A stretch of 64,000 nucleotides of DNA from Acetitomaculum ruminis DSM 5522 (GCF_900112085.1 NZ_FOJY01000002.1:124001-188000), one strand, 5' to 3'; shown: positions 53,901 to 61,512, numbered from the stretch's first letter. Notes: generated by a model from the letters alone, not told the origin. Numbers and translations: made by a program.

Positions 53901-54164
53901 CGGAAGAATACTGTCCGGTTTTTCTTTTTCAATAAGTGCTTCTAACACTTTTACTGTAAGAGGCTCAATGTAAACTTTATCTGCTATATCTTTATCTGTC
54001 ATAATGGTGGCAGGATTTGAATTTAGAAGTATTACCTCAACGCCTTCCTCTTTTAATGAACGGCATGCCTGGGTTCCGGCATAGTCAAATTCTGCTGCCT
54101 GACCAATAACTATCGGGCCGGAGCCTATAACAAGTACTTTTTTTATCTCAGGATTTCTAGGCAT
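50961..54164 (-). CDS. carB: Carbamoyl-phosphate synthase, large subunit
   Basis: Makes carbamoyl phosphate from bicarbonate, two ATP and ammonia delivered by CarA. The 1067-residue protein has two homologous halves with ATP-grasp domains: the first (about 1-400, G-S-G-P-I-V-I-G-Q-A-A-E-F-D-Y) and the second (about 545-930, G-S-G-P-I-R-I-G-Q-G-I-E-F-D-Y), then a regulatory MGS-like domain (about 935-1067). The start overlaps the carA stop by one base, so the two are translationally coupled. Complete length for the family. Confidence 0.98.
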   Translation of the reverse strand: MPRNPEIKKVLVIGSGPIVIGQAAEFDYAGTQACRSLKEEGVEVILLNSNPATIMTDKDIADKVYIEPLTVKVLEALIEKEKPDSILPTLGGQAGLNLAMALDESGFLKTHNVKLIGTTALTIKKAEDRLEFKNTMEKIGEPVAASLVVENLEDGIVFANKIGYPVVLRPAYTLGGSGGGIAHNQLELEEILANGLRLSRVGQVLVERCIAGWKEIEYEVMRDGNGTCITVCNMENLDPVGIHTGDSIVVAPSQTLSDKDHQMLRSAALNIIDELEITGGCNVQFALNPNSFEYCVIEVNPRVSRSSALASKATGYPIAKVAAKIALGYNLDEIKNAVTGKTYASFEPMLDYCVVKIPRLPFDKFLTAKRVLTTQMQATGEVMSICTNFEGAFMKALRSMEQHVDSLLSVDFSGLDEDELFRKMSRVDDQRIFAIAQALRNGVSFEKINELTKIDKWFISKINNIVKMEKRLKEEELTKELLLDAKKMEFPDNVIAMLTGKTQDEIKELRYENNIIAAFKMVDTCAAEFEAQTPYYYSCFGSENEADGKSQKKKILVLGSGPIRIGQGIEFDYCSVHSTWAFSEEGYETIIINNNPETVSTDFDIADKLYFEPLTPEDVENIVNLEKPDGAVVQFGGQTAIKLTESLMKMGVNILGTSAKDVDAAEDRELFDEILEECCIPRPQGRTVFTAEEAKKAANELGYPVLVRPSYVLGGQGMQIAISDQDVDEFIGIINRIAQEHPILVDKYLNGKEIEVDAVCDGEDILIPGIMEHVERAGIHSGDSISVYPAQSLSPKVVRVITEYTRKLARSLHVKGLINIQFIVSDEEVYVIEVNPRSSRTVPYISKVTGIPIVKLATKVILGNTLKDLGYPTGLAPQADYIAIKMPVFSFEKIRGAEISLGPEMKSTGEVLGIGKTFDEALYKAFIGAGIDLPKHKQIIITVKDSDKPDIIEIGKRFEALGYKIFATRSTAKVLQENGVNAHKVNKVSQESPNILDLILGHKIDLVIDTPTQGRDKNRDGFLIRRNAIETGVNCITALDTADALLTSLENANQSLTLIDIATIKNI

Positions 54165-55237
54165 TATTTATTTCCTCCCATCATTTTGATAAATTTATCA
54201 AATAAGTAACCTGAATCATGTGGTCCGGGTGATGCTTCCGGATGAAATTGAACGGTATATATGTTTTTTCCAATATATTTAATACCCTCATTTGTATTAT
54301 CATTAACATTAACAAAGGCTGGAACCGCTTTTTCGCTGTCCATTTTTTCTACATCAACGACATATCCGTGATTTTGTGAACTGATATAAACCTTTCCTGT
54401 TTCAAGATCTTTTACAGGATGATTTCCGCCTCTGTGTCCATATTTAAGCTTATGTGTATCAGCACCCTGTGAAAGAGCCATCAACTGATGTCCTAAACAT
54501 ATGGCAAATATAGGTATATCTGAATCATATAATTGTTTAATTTCTTCAATAATCGTGGTACATTCCTTGGGATCTCCAGGGCCATTAGAAAGCATAATTC
54601 CATCCGGTTTGGATGCCAGAATCTCTTTTGCTTTTGTGAATGCAGGATAAACTGTAACCTCACAGTCTCTGTCATTTAAACTTTTTGCAATATTCTTTTT
54701 TGCTCCAAAATCCATAAGAGCTACTTTATATCCATTTCCTTTAAGAGTATATTTTTCTTTACATGTAACTTTTTCAACAACTTTAGAAGGTGAATAAGCT
54801 TTTAATTTAGGAATTATCTCATTTATATCATAATTTTCATCATATGTAAGAATTCCATTCATTGTTCCCTTATCTCTTAAAAGCTTTGTCAAAGCTCTTG
54901 TATCAATTCCTGAAATACCGGGAATATCATATTTTAAAAGGAAATCCTGAATACTCATTTCAGTTCTGAAATTACTGTCTAATTCAGATAATTCTCTTAC
55001 AATAAATGCATCCGGCCATGCCTTTTCTGATTCTATATCCTCAAGACAAACTCCATAATTACCTATCAAAGGATACGTCATAACCACTGCCTGGCCTGCA
55101 TAGGAAGGGTCAGTCAAGACTTCTAAATAACCTGTCATGGATGTATTAAATACTATCTCGCTAACAGCTTCTTTTTTTGCACCAATGCTTTCACCTTGAA
55201 ATACTGAACCATCTTCTAATATTAGAAAAGCTTTCAT
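54164..55237 (-). CDS. carA: Carbamoyl-phosphate synthase, small subunit
   Basis: Glutaminase subunit that releases ammonia for CarB. Start placed at 55237 (M-K-A-F-L-I-L-E-D-G-S-V-F), 357 residues, since AAGGTGG lies 5 nt upstream; the frame extends 20 codons further through a Lys-rich run. N-domain (about 1-150) has G-Y-L-E-V-L-T-D-P-S-Y; the class I glutamine amidotransferase domain (about 170-355) has the catalytic Cys in P-I-F-A-I-C-L-G-H-Q (about 242-251) and H-P-E-A-S-P-G-P-H-D near the end. Confidence 0.97.
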   Translation of the reverse strand: MKAFLILEDGSVFQGESIGAKKEAVSEIVFNTSMTGYLEVLTDPSYAGQAVVMTYPLIGNYGVCLEDIESEKAWPDAFIVRELSELDSNFRTEMSIQDFLLKYDIPGISGIDTRALTKLLRDKGTMNGILTYDENYDINEIIPKLKAYSPSKVVEKVTCKEKYTLKGNGYKVALMDFGAKKNIAKSLNDRDCEVTVYPAFTKAKEILASKPDGIMLSNGPGDPKECTTIIEEIKQLYDSDIPIFAICLGHQLMALSQGADTHKLKYGHRGGNHPVKDLETGKVYISSQNHGYVVDVEKMDSEKAVPAFVNVNDNTNEGIKYIGKNIYTVQFHPEASPGPHDSGYLFDKFIKMMGGNK

Positions 55238-55635
55238 TTTACCACCTTGTACCTTTCTGATTTTTTTCAAAAAAAAAAGAGTAACTCTTTTTAACAAAAC
55301 AAAATTGCATTAATATGCATATATATAACAAAAAAATATATTATTGCATAATTATAAAATGCGTTCTTCTTTTCTAATTTCAATAGTCTACCATAAATCA
55401 TTTCAATTTTCAACATAATATTAAATTAAATAATTCCTATCATTCCCAATAAATTTATTCATCATTAAAAAAATCTTAATATAATCCTTAATTGTTCTTA
55501 ACGCTTTTTTCTGTTTTGCATGTTAATATAATTGTCAACCAGAAGAAATAATTAACTACTGTTAGCGGATTTCGGGGCAAACAGCCTATCTGTTACAGGA
55601 CTTTTATATAATGGCATTTTTGAAAGGAGTAAGAA
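55238..55635. other. Intergenic region between carA and the small membrane protein
   Basis: 398 bp of A/T-rich sequence. On the carA side (minus strand) an 8-bp A/T hairpin, AAAAAGAG with CTCTTTTT and loop TTA, followed by a long T-run (about 55264-55294), looks like a weak attenuator. On the plus side lies the alternating-hairpin leader listed separately. A TATAAT (55527-55532 region) may be the -10 of the plus transcript, with no good -35. No PyrR-type binding sequence was recognised. Confidence 0.4.
55559..55595 (+). other. Leader of the small membrane-protein gene with mutually exclusive hairpins
   Basis: The segment GCAAACAG (55577-55584) can pair with CTGTTAGC upstream (55559-55566; one mismatch, loop of 10 nt) or its AAACAG part can pair with CTGTT(A) downstream (55590-55595; loop of 5 nt). 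The two structures exclude each other, as in riboswitch-like leaders. It does not match a riboswitch consensus that I know. A GAAAGGAG ribosome-binding site follows 30 nt later. Confidence 0.4.
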
Positions 55636-55824
55636 ATGAGCAAATATGATTACTACGGAAACGACAGAAAAATCAGTGTTTTTAATAAAATAATAATTAT
55701 TATAGCAGCTGTTTCGCTGATATGTGCCGGTGTTCTTAGCGTATCAAGTCTTAAAGCCAGCACCAGTGATTCAAGCTTAAGTGTTGAGCAAACCATACAA
55801 CAATTAGACAATGAAAACGAATAA
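55636..55824 (+). CDS. Small single-pass membrane protein, unknown function
   Basis: A 62-residue protein with a charged N-terminus (M-S-K-Y-D-Y-Y-G-N-D-R-K), one hydrophobic helix (about 19-42) and a Ser/Thr-rich acidic tail. The ATG has GAAAGGAG 7 nt upstream, codon use is normal, and its own structured leader and terminator surround it, so it is likely real. I do not recognise a family. The N-terminal positive charges before the helix predict the tail outside the cell. It stands alone between the divergent carAB and the convergent ilvBN. Confidence 0.72.
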   Translation: MSKYDYYGNDRKISVFNKIIIIIAAVSLICAGVLSVSSLKASTSDSSLSVEQTIQQLDNENE

Positions 55825-55831
55825 TTATTAT

Positions 55832-55894
55832 CCCCACCCTAAAAGATATTTACATCTCAAATAGAGAAATATCCCTATGGGTGGGGAGTTTTTT
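55832..55894 (+). terminator. Long multi-part terminator hairpin
   Basis: An 8-bp GC-rich outer stem (55832-55839 with 55879-55886) encloses a second 7-bp A/T stem (GATATTT with AAATATC) and a third 3-bp stem, then six T. It is longer than needed for termination. Confidence 0.8.
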
Positions 55895-55898
55895 ATGA

Positions 55899-56408
55899 TT
55901 ATCTATCGCTTTTATTAATTGATTCTATGGCGACATTTCCGCCACGAACTATTTCTATTGTTTTAAATTCCTTCTTTAATAATTTAATAAGATCATTATT
56001 TAATGATTCCGTCAAAACACATTCTAAAATAACACTGTCACAGCCCATATCCACTGGATTAACATCAAATACTTTTGCTATCTGGAATACTTTGTTCATT
56101 TTAACATCATCTAAATGATTTATTTTCGCATAGAGAATTTCCTTCATATGAACAGCAGCACCACTTTCCATATCAATTACTTTTATTACTTCAACCATGC
56201 GATTTAACTGTTTCTTTATCTGCTCATAGGTAATATCATCTGCGTCAACACTAATAGTCATACGGGAAACGGTTTCATCTTCTGTTTCACCCACAGTCAG
56301 GGTTTGAAGGTTATATGATTTTGCTGAAAAAAGACCTGAAACCTTGGCCAGTACACCCACCTGATTTTCAACATATAATGACATCCATCTCTTTTTTAAA
56401 TCACTCAT
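55899..56408 (-). CDS. ilvN: Acetolactate synthase, small (regulatory) subunit
   Basis: ACT-domain subunit giving valine feedback inhibition and activity to IlvB. The 169-residue protein has an N-terminal ACT domain (about 6-80: L-Y-V-E-N-Q-V-G-V-L-A-K-V-S-G-L-F, then N-L-Q-T-L-T-V) and a C-terminal domain. It lies 12 bp after ilvB. Long form (about 160-170 residues) as usual for IlvH/IlvN of Firmicutes. Confidence 0.95.
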   Translation of the reverse strand: MSDLKKRWMSLYVENQVGVLAKVSGLFSAKSYNLQTLTVGETEDETVSRMTISVDADDITYEQIKKQLNRMVEVIKVIDMESGAAVHMKEILYAKINHLDDVKMNKVFQIAKVFDVNPVDMGCDSVILECVLTESLNNDLIKLLKKEFKTIEIVRGGNVAIESINKSDR

Positions 56409-56420
56409 CCTGCTATCCTC

Positions 56421-58154
56421 CTATATACCTTTTGGTGAAAGAATCATTTCACTTATAGGGTTTCCCCCTTTAACCATTGGCATAACCAGCTCATCTGTAT
56501 CAATGATAAATTCTATTATGGTCGGTGCATCTTTATAACTTCTTGCCTCATTAAATGCCCCTTCAATCTCAGATGCATCTGTAACTCTTAATCCATGAGC
56601 ACCGTAGCTTTCAGCCAGTTTTACAAAATCAGGAGAATATTGAGCACACTCTTTATTCGGTCCCTTACATTTATCCGGGCAGCTCTTTCTTCGCCTTAAG
56701 CAGGTAATCTCATATCTCTTTCCATAAAACAACTGCTGAAACTGTCTAACCATTCCTAAAAAGCTGTTATTTAAAATACAGATAATTACCGGTGTTTCAT
56801 TTAAAACAGCAGTCGCCATTTCCTGAAGATTCATCTGAAATCCACCATCACCGCTTATACATATTACGGTTTTATCCGGATTTCCAAGTTTTGCACCTAT
56901 GGAAGCCGGAAATCCATATCCCATTGTTCCAAGGCCTCCTGATTGAAGCATCATTCTTTTTTCATTTATCTCAAGATATTGAGTAGCCCACATTTGGTGC
57001 TGTCCAACATCTAATACCGCAATATATTCCTCAAACATTTCATTGATTTTTTCCATAATCATCTGAGGTGAAAGACCTTTATCTCTTCGCATTTCAAGAG
57101 GTACTTCCTCGTGCCAGTTGTTTATTCTGTCGAGCCATTCCTGTTTTCCAACTTTTGTACACCATTCATTTATCTTATCCAGGGCATTTTTGGCATCGGA
57201 TACTATTGGAATATCTACCTTTACATTTCTTGATATAGCTGAAGAGTCAATATCAATATGTATAATTGTGGCATTTGGCGCAAATTCATTTAAATCTCCT
57301 GTAATTCTGTCATTAAATCTGGTACCTATTGAAAATAATACATCTGACTCACTTATAGCCTTATTTCCTGCATAGCAGCCGTGCATACCTACATTTCCAA
57401 CAAATAAAGGATGTGCCGTTGGAATTGCTCCCCTACCCATTACAGTAGTTATAACGGGAATATTGGTAATTTCCGCAAATCTTTGTAATGCAAAATTCGC
57501 ACCTGAAATATTGATGCCGCCTCCAGCAAGGATAAGTGGTTTTTTCGCGTTTTTAAGAGTTCTCCAGGCTCTTTTTAACTGTCCTACATGGGCATTTGTG
57601 TTAGGTTTATAGCCTCTGATTTCTATTTTTTTAGGCAAATCCGGTGAACCTTTTGCAAGCTGAATATCTTTAGGAAGATCAATAACTACTGGTCCCGGTT
57701 TTCCGCTTCTTGCAATATAAAACGCCTCTTTAATTATTCTGCCCAAATCTTCCCTGTTTTTAACTGTAACACCATATTTGCAAATACCTCTGGTTATTCC
57801 AATAATATCTACCTCCTGAAAGGCATCATTACCAATAAGACCTGTTGATACCTGTCCAGTAAAGCATACCAAAGGTATAGAGTCATAGTTTGCAGTTGCT
57901 ATACCCGTTACAAGATTTGTAGCACCTGGGCCACTGGTAACCAGACAAACACCTACTTTTCCGGTGCTTCTGGCATATCCGTCAGCGGCATGAATCAGCC
58001 CCTGCTCATGCCTTGGTAAGATAACTTCAATGTCATCTTGTTTATAAAGTTCATCCAAAAGATCGGTTATATATCCTCCGGGATAACCAAAAATGGTATC
58101 TACTCCCTCACTTAAAAGAGCATTTACAAATAATTTAGTTCCTGATATCTGCAT
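56421..58154 (-). CDS. ilvB: Acetolactate synthase, large (catalytic) subunit
   Basis: Thiamine-diphosphate enzyme making acetolactate from pyruvate, first common step of valine and leucine synthesis. The 577-residue protein has the TPP glutamate region (E-V-I-L-P-R-H-E-Q-G, about 38-47), G-P-G-A-T-N (about 74-79), F-Q-E-V-D-I-I-G (about 112-119), and the TPP-binding G-D-G-G-F-Q-M-N (about 436-443) with N-N-S-F-L-G-M-V-R-Q-F. A short Cys insertion C-L-R-R-R-K-S-C-P-D-K-C near 490 is unusual. AGGAGG lies just before the ATG. Expression is expected to depend on the T-box leader at 58505-58785, with the cloverleaf element in between. Confidence 0.96.
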   Translation of the reverse strand: MQISGTKLFVNALLSEGVDTIFGYPGGYITDLLDELYKQDDIEVILPRHEQGLIHAADGYARSTGKVGVCLVTSGPGATNLVTGIATANYDSIPLVCFTGQVSTGLIGNDAFQEVDIIGITRGICKYGVTVKNREDLGRIIKEAFYIARSGKPGPVVIDLPKDIQLAKGSPDLPKKIEIRGYKPNTNAHVGQLKRAWRTLKNAKKPLILAGGGINISGANFALQRFAEITNIPVITTVMGRGAIPTAHPLFVGNVGMHGCYAGNKAISESDVLFSIGTRFNDRITGDLNEFAPNATIIHIDIDSSAISRNVKVDIPIVSDAKNALDKINEWCTKVGKQEWLDRINNWHEEVPLEMRRDKGLSPQMIMEKINEMFEEYIAVLDVGQHQMWATQYLEINEKRMMLQSGGLGTMGYGFPASIGAKLGNPDKTVICISGDGGFQMNLQEMATAVLNETPVIICILNNSFLGMVRQFQQLFYGKRYEITCLRRRKSCPDKCKGPNKECAQYSPDFVKLAESYGAHGLRVTDASEIEGAFNEARSYKDAPTIIEFIIDTDELVMPMVKGGNPISEMILSPKGI

Positions 58155-58212
58155 TTGTTCTTCCTCCTAAATAAATATTTCTCACTAACCAGATGTAATT
58201 ATTATTTTTTGC

Positions 58213-58378
58213 CTTGTAAAGCGGACATTCTTAAATCCGCTTCGCTACTTCCTCATGAACGCAGTGGCACTTTGTGCCACCTGTCAGAAGGGGCTTTAAC
58301 CCCTTCTGACACTAATAAGCTTATACCCCCGCTTAAAGCTTACGCTTTTGAAGCGGGGGATTGCTTACACTGCGTTCA
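58213..58378. repeat. Cloverleaf-like palindromic element in the ilvB leader
   Basis: A GC-richer block with nested perfect stems: an outer stem 58257-58263 with 58371-58377; hairpin 1, 58264-58270 with 58274-58280 (7 bp, loop of 3); hairpin 2, 58282-58293 with 58300-58311 (12 bp, loop of 6); arm 3, 58316-58320 with 58363-58367 plus 58326-58334 with 58351-58359 (9 bp) and an inner AAAGC/GCTTT. A further 7-bp hairpin (58219-58225 with 58236-58242) lies beside it on the ilvB side. Base composition differs from the flanks, no protein is encoded, and the element can fold on either strand. It resembles a repeat or MITE-like element or a structured RNA; no known family was recognised. Confidence 0.65.
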
Positions 58379-58504
58379 AAAAAATCTTTGCTATAATCAT
58401 TTTACATTATCAAATAAAGATTATTGTCAGCAAATTTATTTAGCAATTTATCACTTTAATACTCTACATCGTTTTGGGCAAAAAAAATTTAACCCTTGCT
58501 AAAT

Positions 58505-58785
58505 AAAAAACCTAGACAGAAAATCTATTCTGTCTAGGGCGAATAATCATTATCCGTGGTACCACCTAAATTCCCTTAAAAAGGGCTCTCATCTGACACA
58601 GAAATCAATCGATGTCATATCCATATAACGGTGGAAACCGGTGAAATCTAATTAGCCAATGCTGTTCAATCCACGGCTCAGAGACTACCTTCCATACCTT
58701 ATCGCTAAAGACTTTCACCAAACATCCTCTCTCTGTAAACTGACTCTGATATGTAATCCTTCTCATCACTGCCTTTAAATATTGT
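58505..58785 (-). promoter_or_regulatory. T-box leader of ilvBN
   Basis: Minus-strand leader with the T-box sequence GGTGGTACCACGG (58554-58566), which pairs with the tRNA acceptor end in the antiterminator, followed by a terminator (11-bp stem 58511-58521 with 58528-58538, then TTTTTT). Stem I lies at about 58660-58770 and contains AGAGAG. By alignment with the usual G-G-A-A-N-specifier pattern, the specifier codon is likely GTA (58686-58688 on the minus strand), that is, valine. The specifier call is inference from spacing; the T-box itself is clear. Its target is ilvB, starting about 350 bp downstream. Confidence 0.93.
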
Positions 58786-58789
58786 AGCT

Positions 58790-58819
58790 ATTATAACTGT
58801 TTTAATTTTTAATTGTCAA
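58790..58819 (-). promoter_or_regulatory. Promoter of the T-box-ilvBN transcript
   Basis: Minus strand TTGACA (58814-58819), 18-nt spacer, TATAAT (58790-58795). The -35 lies within the last codons of larC. Confidence 0.85.
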
Positions 58820-59981
58820 GAGATTTTTTTGTTTCGTCATATATTTCCTGAAAAGAAGCTCCAGTCATAATTGATGCGTCTCTTACACTATTATATTCAG
58901 GATAATTTTTGACAATATCCTGGTAAGAACACTGTTTAACCTGAATTGTTCCATATTTTGTTGAAGTTCTAATGTTTTTCCTGTTCATTATCACTCTGTT
59001 TATAGGATACATGCGAACACCGATAGAGGTGGTCTCTCTGAATATTACATTTACAAGAGCATCAACATTTTTATAATCACATATTACTTCAAGTTTGTAT
59101 GCAGGTCTTGATTTTTTCATAAATATCGGAGTATAAAAAGCATCTCTTGCTCCGCTATATATGAGTTTCTCCATGGCATAACCCAGTACTTCACCACTGC
59201 TGTCGTCTATATTGGTCTCAATAACCCATATATCCTCTGCACTGCTATGAGTAACTTTAACAGGCTGTTCCTGTAAGGACAACTCGTCTCCTCTTACCTG
59301 TTTTTCTTCACCTTCTTCTTCTATCAGTTCAATTACCCTTATAGGAAATTTAATATAAAACTCCTGAGTCGCAATGGAATTTCTTATAACTGTACTACAA
59401 ATTGGATAATCCACGCTGGTAGATATAAGATCTGCCAGCATTAATGCCTTGAAGGATACTGCAGAATCTTTTCTTTGAGTTATGTTGTAATTAACATTCT
59501 TTAACTGTTTTGAAACTATTAGTGATAATGTCTCAGGAATCATTTTGAGACGGTCATTTTCGCCTATTACAAATGTTCCATCATTTATGGATGAAAACAT
59601 AACCTTCTCGTGTTCATTTTTTTCAAGAACCATCAATATTGCCAAAACATAGATCTTATCCATCACAGTTAAATCTTTACCGTTTTCGTGCACTTCATAA
59701 CATTTTTCTATTAATTCTTCCACTTTAGAGGTGTATTCCAAATACATTTCTTTTACAGACCTTGACACAAAGGTTTCGTCTAATAAATCATCCACATTAA
59801 AATCTTTGTTAAATTCAGCTTTAATAAAACCATCACAAATACTTAAAGTAAGGCCCTCATGCATCTCCAATATCTCTATCATAAATTCAATCTGTTTTGA
59901 ATTCATCTGATAAAGACCGTTAAAAATACCTGATAATGAAATACCTCTGCTACAATCAAAGTATAAAACTTTTCTTCCCAT
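58809..59981 (-). CDS. larC: LarC-like nickel-pincer cofactor synthesis protein (DUF111)
   Basis: LarC inserts nickel into the pincer nucleotide cofactor of lactate racemase, using CTP. The C-terminal half is typical: E-T-N-I-D-D-S-S-G-E-V-L-G-Y (about 249-262), S-G-A-R-D-A-F-Y-T-P-I-F-M-K-K-S-R-P, then T-T-S-I-G-V-R. The N-terminus M-G-R-K-V-L-Y-F-D-C-S-R-G-I-S is similar to but diverged from Y-F-D-x-x-x-G-I-S-G-D, and the middle is poorly conserved. Many Firmicutes encode LarC through a programmed frameshift; here it is one frame. No larA, larB or larE is adjacent. Last gene of the operon with dfrA and the AEC transporter. Confidence 0.82.
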   Translation of the reverse strand: MGRKVLYFDCSRGISLSGIFNGLYQMNSKQIEFMIEILEMHEGLTLSICDGFIKAEFNKDFNVDDLLDETFVSRSVKEMYLEYTSKVEELIEKCYEVHENGKDLTVMDKIYVLAILMVLEKNEHEKVMFSSINDGTFVIGENDRLKMIPETLSLIVSKQLKNVNYNITQRKDSAVSFKALMLADLISTSVDYPICSTVIRNSIATQEFYIKFPIRVIELIEEEGEEKQVRGDELSLQEQPVKVTHSSAEDIWVIETNIDDSSGEVLGYAMEKLIYSGARDAFYTPIFMKKSRPAYKLEVICDYKNVDALVNVIFRETTSIGVRMYPINRVIMNRKNIRTSTKYGTIQVKQCSYQDIVKNYPEYNSVRDASIMTGASFQEIYDETKKSLDN

Positions 59982-60004
59982 GTTTTACCCCTTTTTCAAT
60001 ATAT

Positions 60005-60982
60005 TTATACCAAACCTAATACCCTTACCAAATAAATGAAAAATGTAAGTGTCACCGAAGATATCAATGTAGTTAATACCACTACACTGGCTGTTAATTC
60101 ACCATTATTTCCCATATTTTTTGCCATAATATAACAAGATGGTGTAGCCGGTGAAGATAACATAATCACAAATGTCACCAGTTCCTCATTTCTATAGCCT
60201 AAAAAAACCGCTATGGGCAAAAATATTATTGTAAGAATAACCAGTTTTGTTGTTACCGCCCAGATAACAGGCTTTATATTTTCCAATGTAGCATTTAAGG
60301 AAAAACTTGCTCCTAAAATGACTACTGCCAAAGGTGTTGCCATATTAGCCACACTTGAAACCGCTTTTGTTAATATATGAGGAAAATGTATTCCTGATAC
60401 AGATATAAGACTACCTGCTAATATCGATAACAATATCGGATTTTTTGCGATATTTATTAGAGACCTGAGAACTATATCTTTAAATTTAAAGTCGGAATTT
60501 CCATCTATTAGCCTGCCTTCGCTGTCCTTATTCCCCTCTACAGTTAGAATAATTACTGCCATAATATTATAAATTGGGACAGCGCCAAGAATCATTAATG
60601 GTGCTGTTTTTGAAGCACCATAGATATTTTGCATAAAGGCCACTCCCATAACAGCAGCACTGCTTCTATAGGAAACCTGAGTGAAAGCACCGACTAAGGA
60701 TTTATTTTTTATGAATATTCTGGCTAAAAACCATACCCCGATAATGCTGACAAAGGTAACTGCAGCACAAAGAATTATAAAATAAAGATCTTTTCCTATA
60801 TTAAAATCAGTATTTGCCATGTCCCTTAATAAAAGACATGGCAAAGTAACTTTAAAATTAAATTTATTACCGCTATCTATAAATTCATCTGTAAGCATCC
60901 CCGTTTTTTTTAAAAACATGCCTAAAACCATGACTATAAATACCGGTATTGTTGCATTGATGCTATATATAAAACTATCCAT
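60005..60982 (-). CDS. AEC-family (auxin efflux carrier-like) transporter
   Basis: A 325-residue inner-membrane protein with about ten helices. It starts with I-P-V-F-I-V-M-V-L-G-M-F-L-K-K-T-G-M-L (about 13-31) and has L-P-C-L-L-L-R-D-M near 48-56 and a C-terminal S-S-P-A-T-P-S-C-Y-I-M-A (about 278-289), as in AEC permeases, which move malate, malonate or other organic anions. Substrate unknown. Its ATG overlaps the dfrA stop by 8 bp. Confidence 0.88.
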   Translation of the reverse strand: MDSFIYSINATIPVFIVMVLGMFLKKTGMLTDEFIDSGNKFNFKVTLPCLLLRDMANTDFNIGKDLYFIILCAAVTFVSIIGVWFLARIFIKNKSLVGAFTQVSYRSSAAVMGVAFMQNIYGASKTAPLMILGAVPIYNIMAVIILTVEGNKDSEGRLIDGNSDFKFKDIVLRSLINIAKNPILLSILAGSLISVSGIHFPHILTKAVSSVANMATPLAVVILGASFSLNATLENIKPVIWAVTTKLVILTIIFLPIAVFLGYRNEELVTFVIMLSSPATPSCYIMAKNMGNNGELTASVVVLTTLISSVTLTFFIYLVRVLGLV

Positions 60983-61469
60983 TTCTCTTTACATACTTCC
61001 TAAAGGTATAAACTATGCTAAAATAAGTCCCCTCTTCACTTTCTGACTCTAAAGTCCACGAGGTATCCTTATCAAGATTTGGAAAATATCTATCTGCATC
61101 AAATTCTTTGTCAATTTTTGTCACATAGGCTGTATCACATTTATCAATTAGCTGATCATAAACCTTTGCGCCACCTATTACATAAACATTATCACTGTCA
61201 TATTCTTTTAAAGTTTCCATAAGTTCGTCTATGGAATGAACTACAATTGCCCCCTCAACCTTATAATCCTGGCGGGTGGTAAGAATAATATTTGTTCTGT
61301 CAGGCAAAGGCTTTGAATTTTTAAAACTTTCAAGAGTTTTTCTTCCCAATACTACAACATTTCCTGTAGTCATTTTTTTAAAAAATCTCATATCCTCCGG
61401 AATGCTCACCAGTAATTCATTGTTTTTTCCGATTCCCCAGTTTTTATCTGCTGCAACTATTAATTTCAT
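60975..61469 (-). CDS. dfrA: Dihydrofolate reductase
   Basis: Reduces dihydrofolate with NADPH, regenerating the folate oxidised by thymidylate synthase. Start placed at 61469 (M-K-L-I-V-A-A-D-K-N), 164 residues, with AAGGGG about 8 nt upstream; a GTG three codons earlier has no room for a ribosome-binding site. W-G-I-G-K-N (about 11-16), the active-site acidic residue in P-E-D-M-R-F-F (about 24-30), V-L-G-R-K-T-L-E-S and V-I-G-G-A-K-V-Y (about 95-102) are present. Co-transcribed with thyA. Confidence 0.95.
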   Translation of the reverse strand: MKLIVAADKNWGIGKNNELLVSIPEDMRFFKKMTTGNVVVLGRKTLESFKNSKPLPDRTNIILTTRQDYKVEGAIVVHSIDELMETLKEYDSDNVYVIGGAKVYDQLIDKCDTAYVTKIDKEFDADRYFPNLDKDTSWTLESESEEGTYFSIVYTFRKYVKRNG

Positions 61470-61512
61470 TTCAGTCACCCCTTATATTTTTAATTATACA
61501 TTTTTTTGACGA

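Noticed and set aside
55545-55630. Cyclic-di-GMP (GEMM) riboswitch before the small membrane protein, because of a GGGGCAAAC string
   Set aside because: The second conserved half of the aptamer (GGGACGCAAAGCC-like) and the tetraloop/receptor stems are missing.
58155-58502. A 115-codon plus-strand frame across the ilvB leader
   Set aside because: It is read through the cloverleaf palindromes, has no ribosome-binding site or recognisable domain, and is most simply a chance frame.
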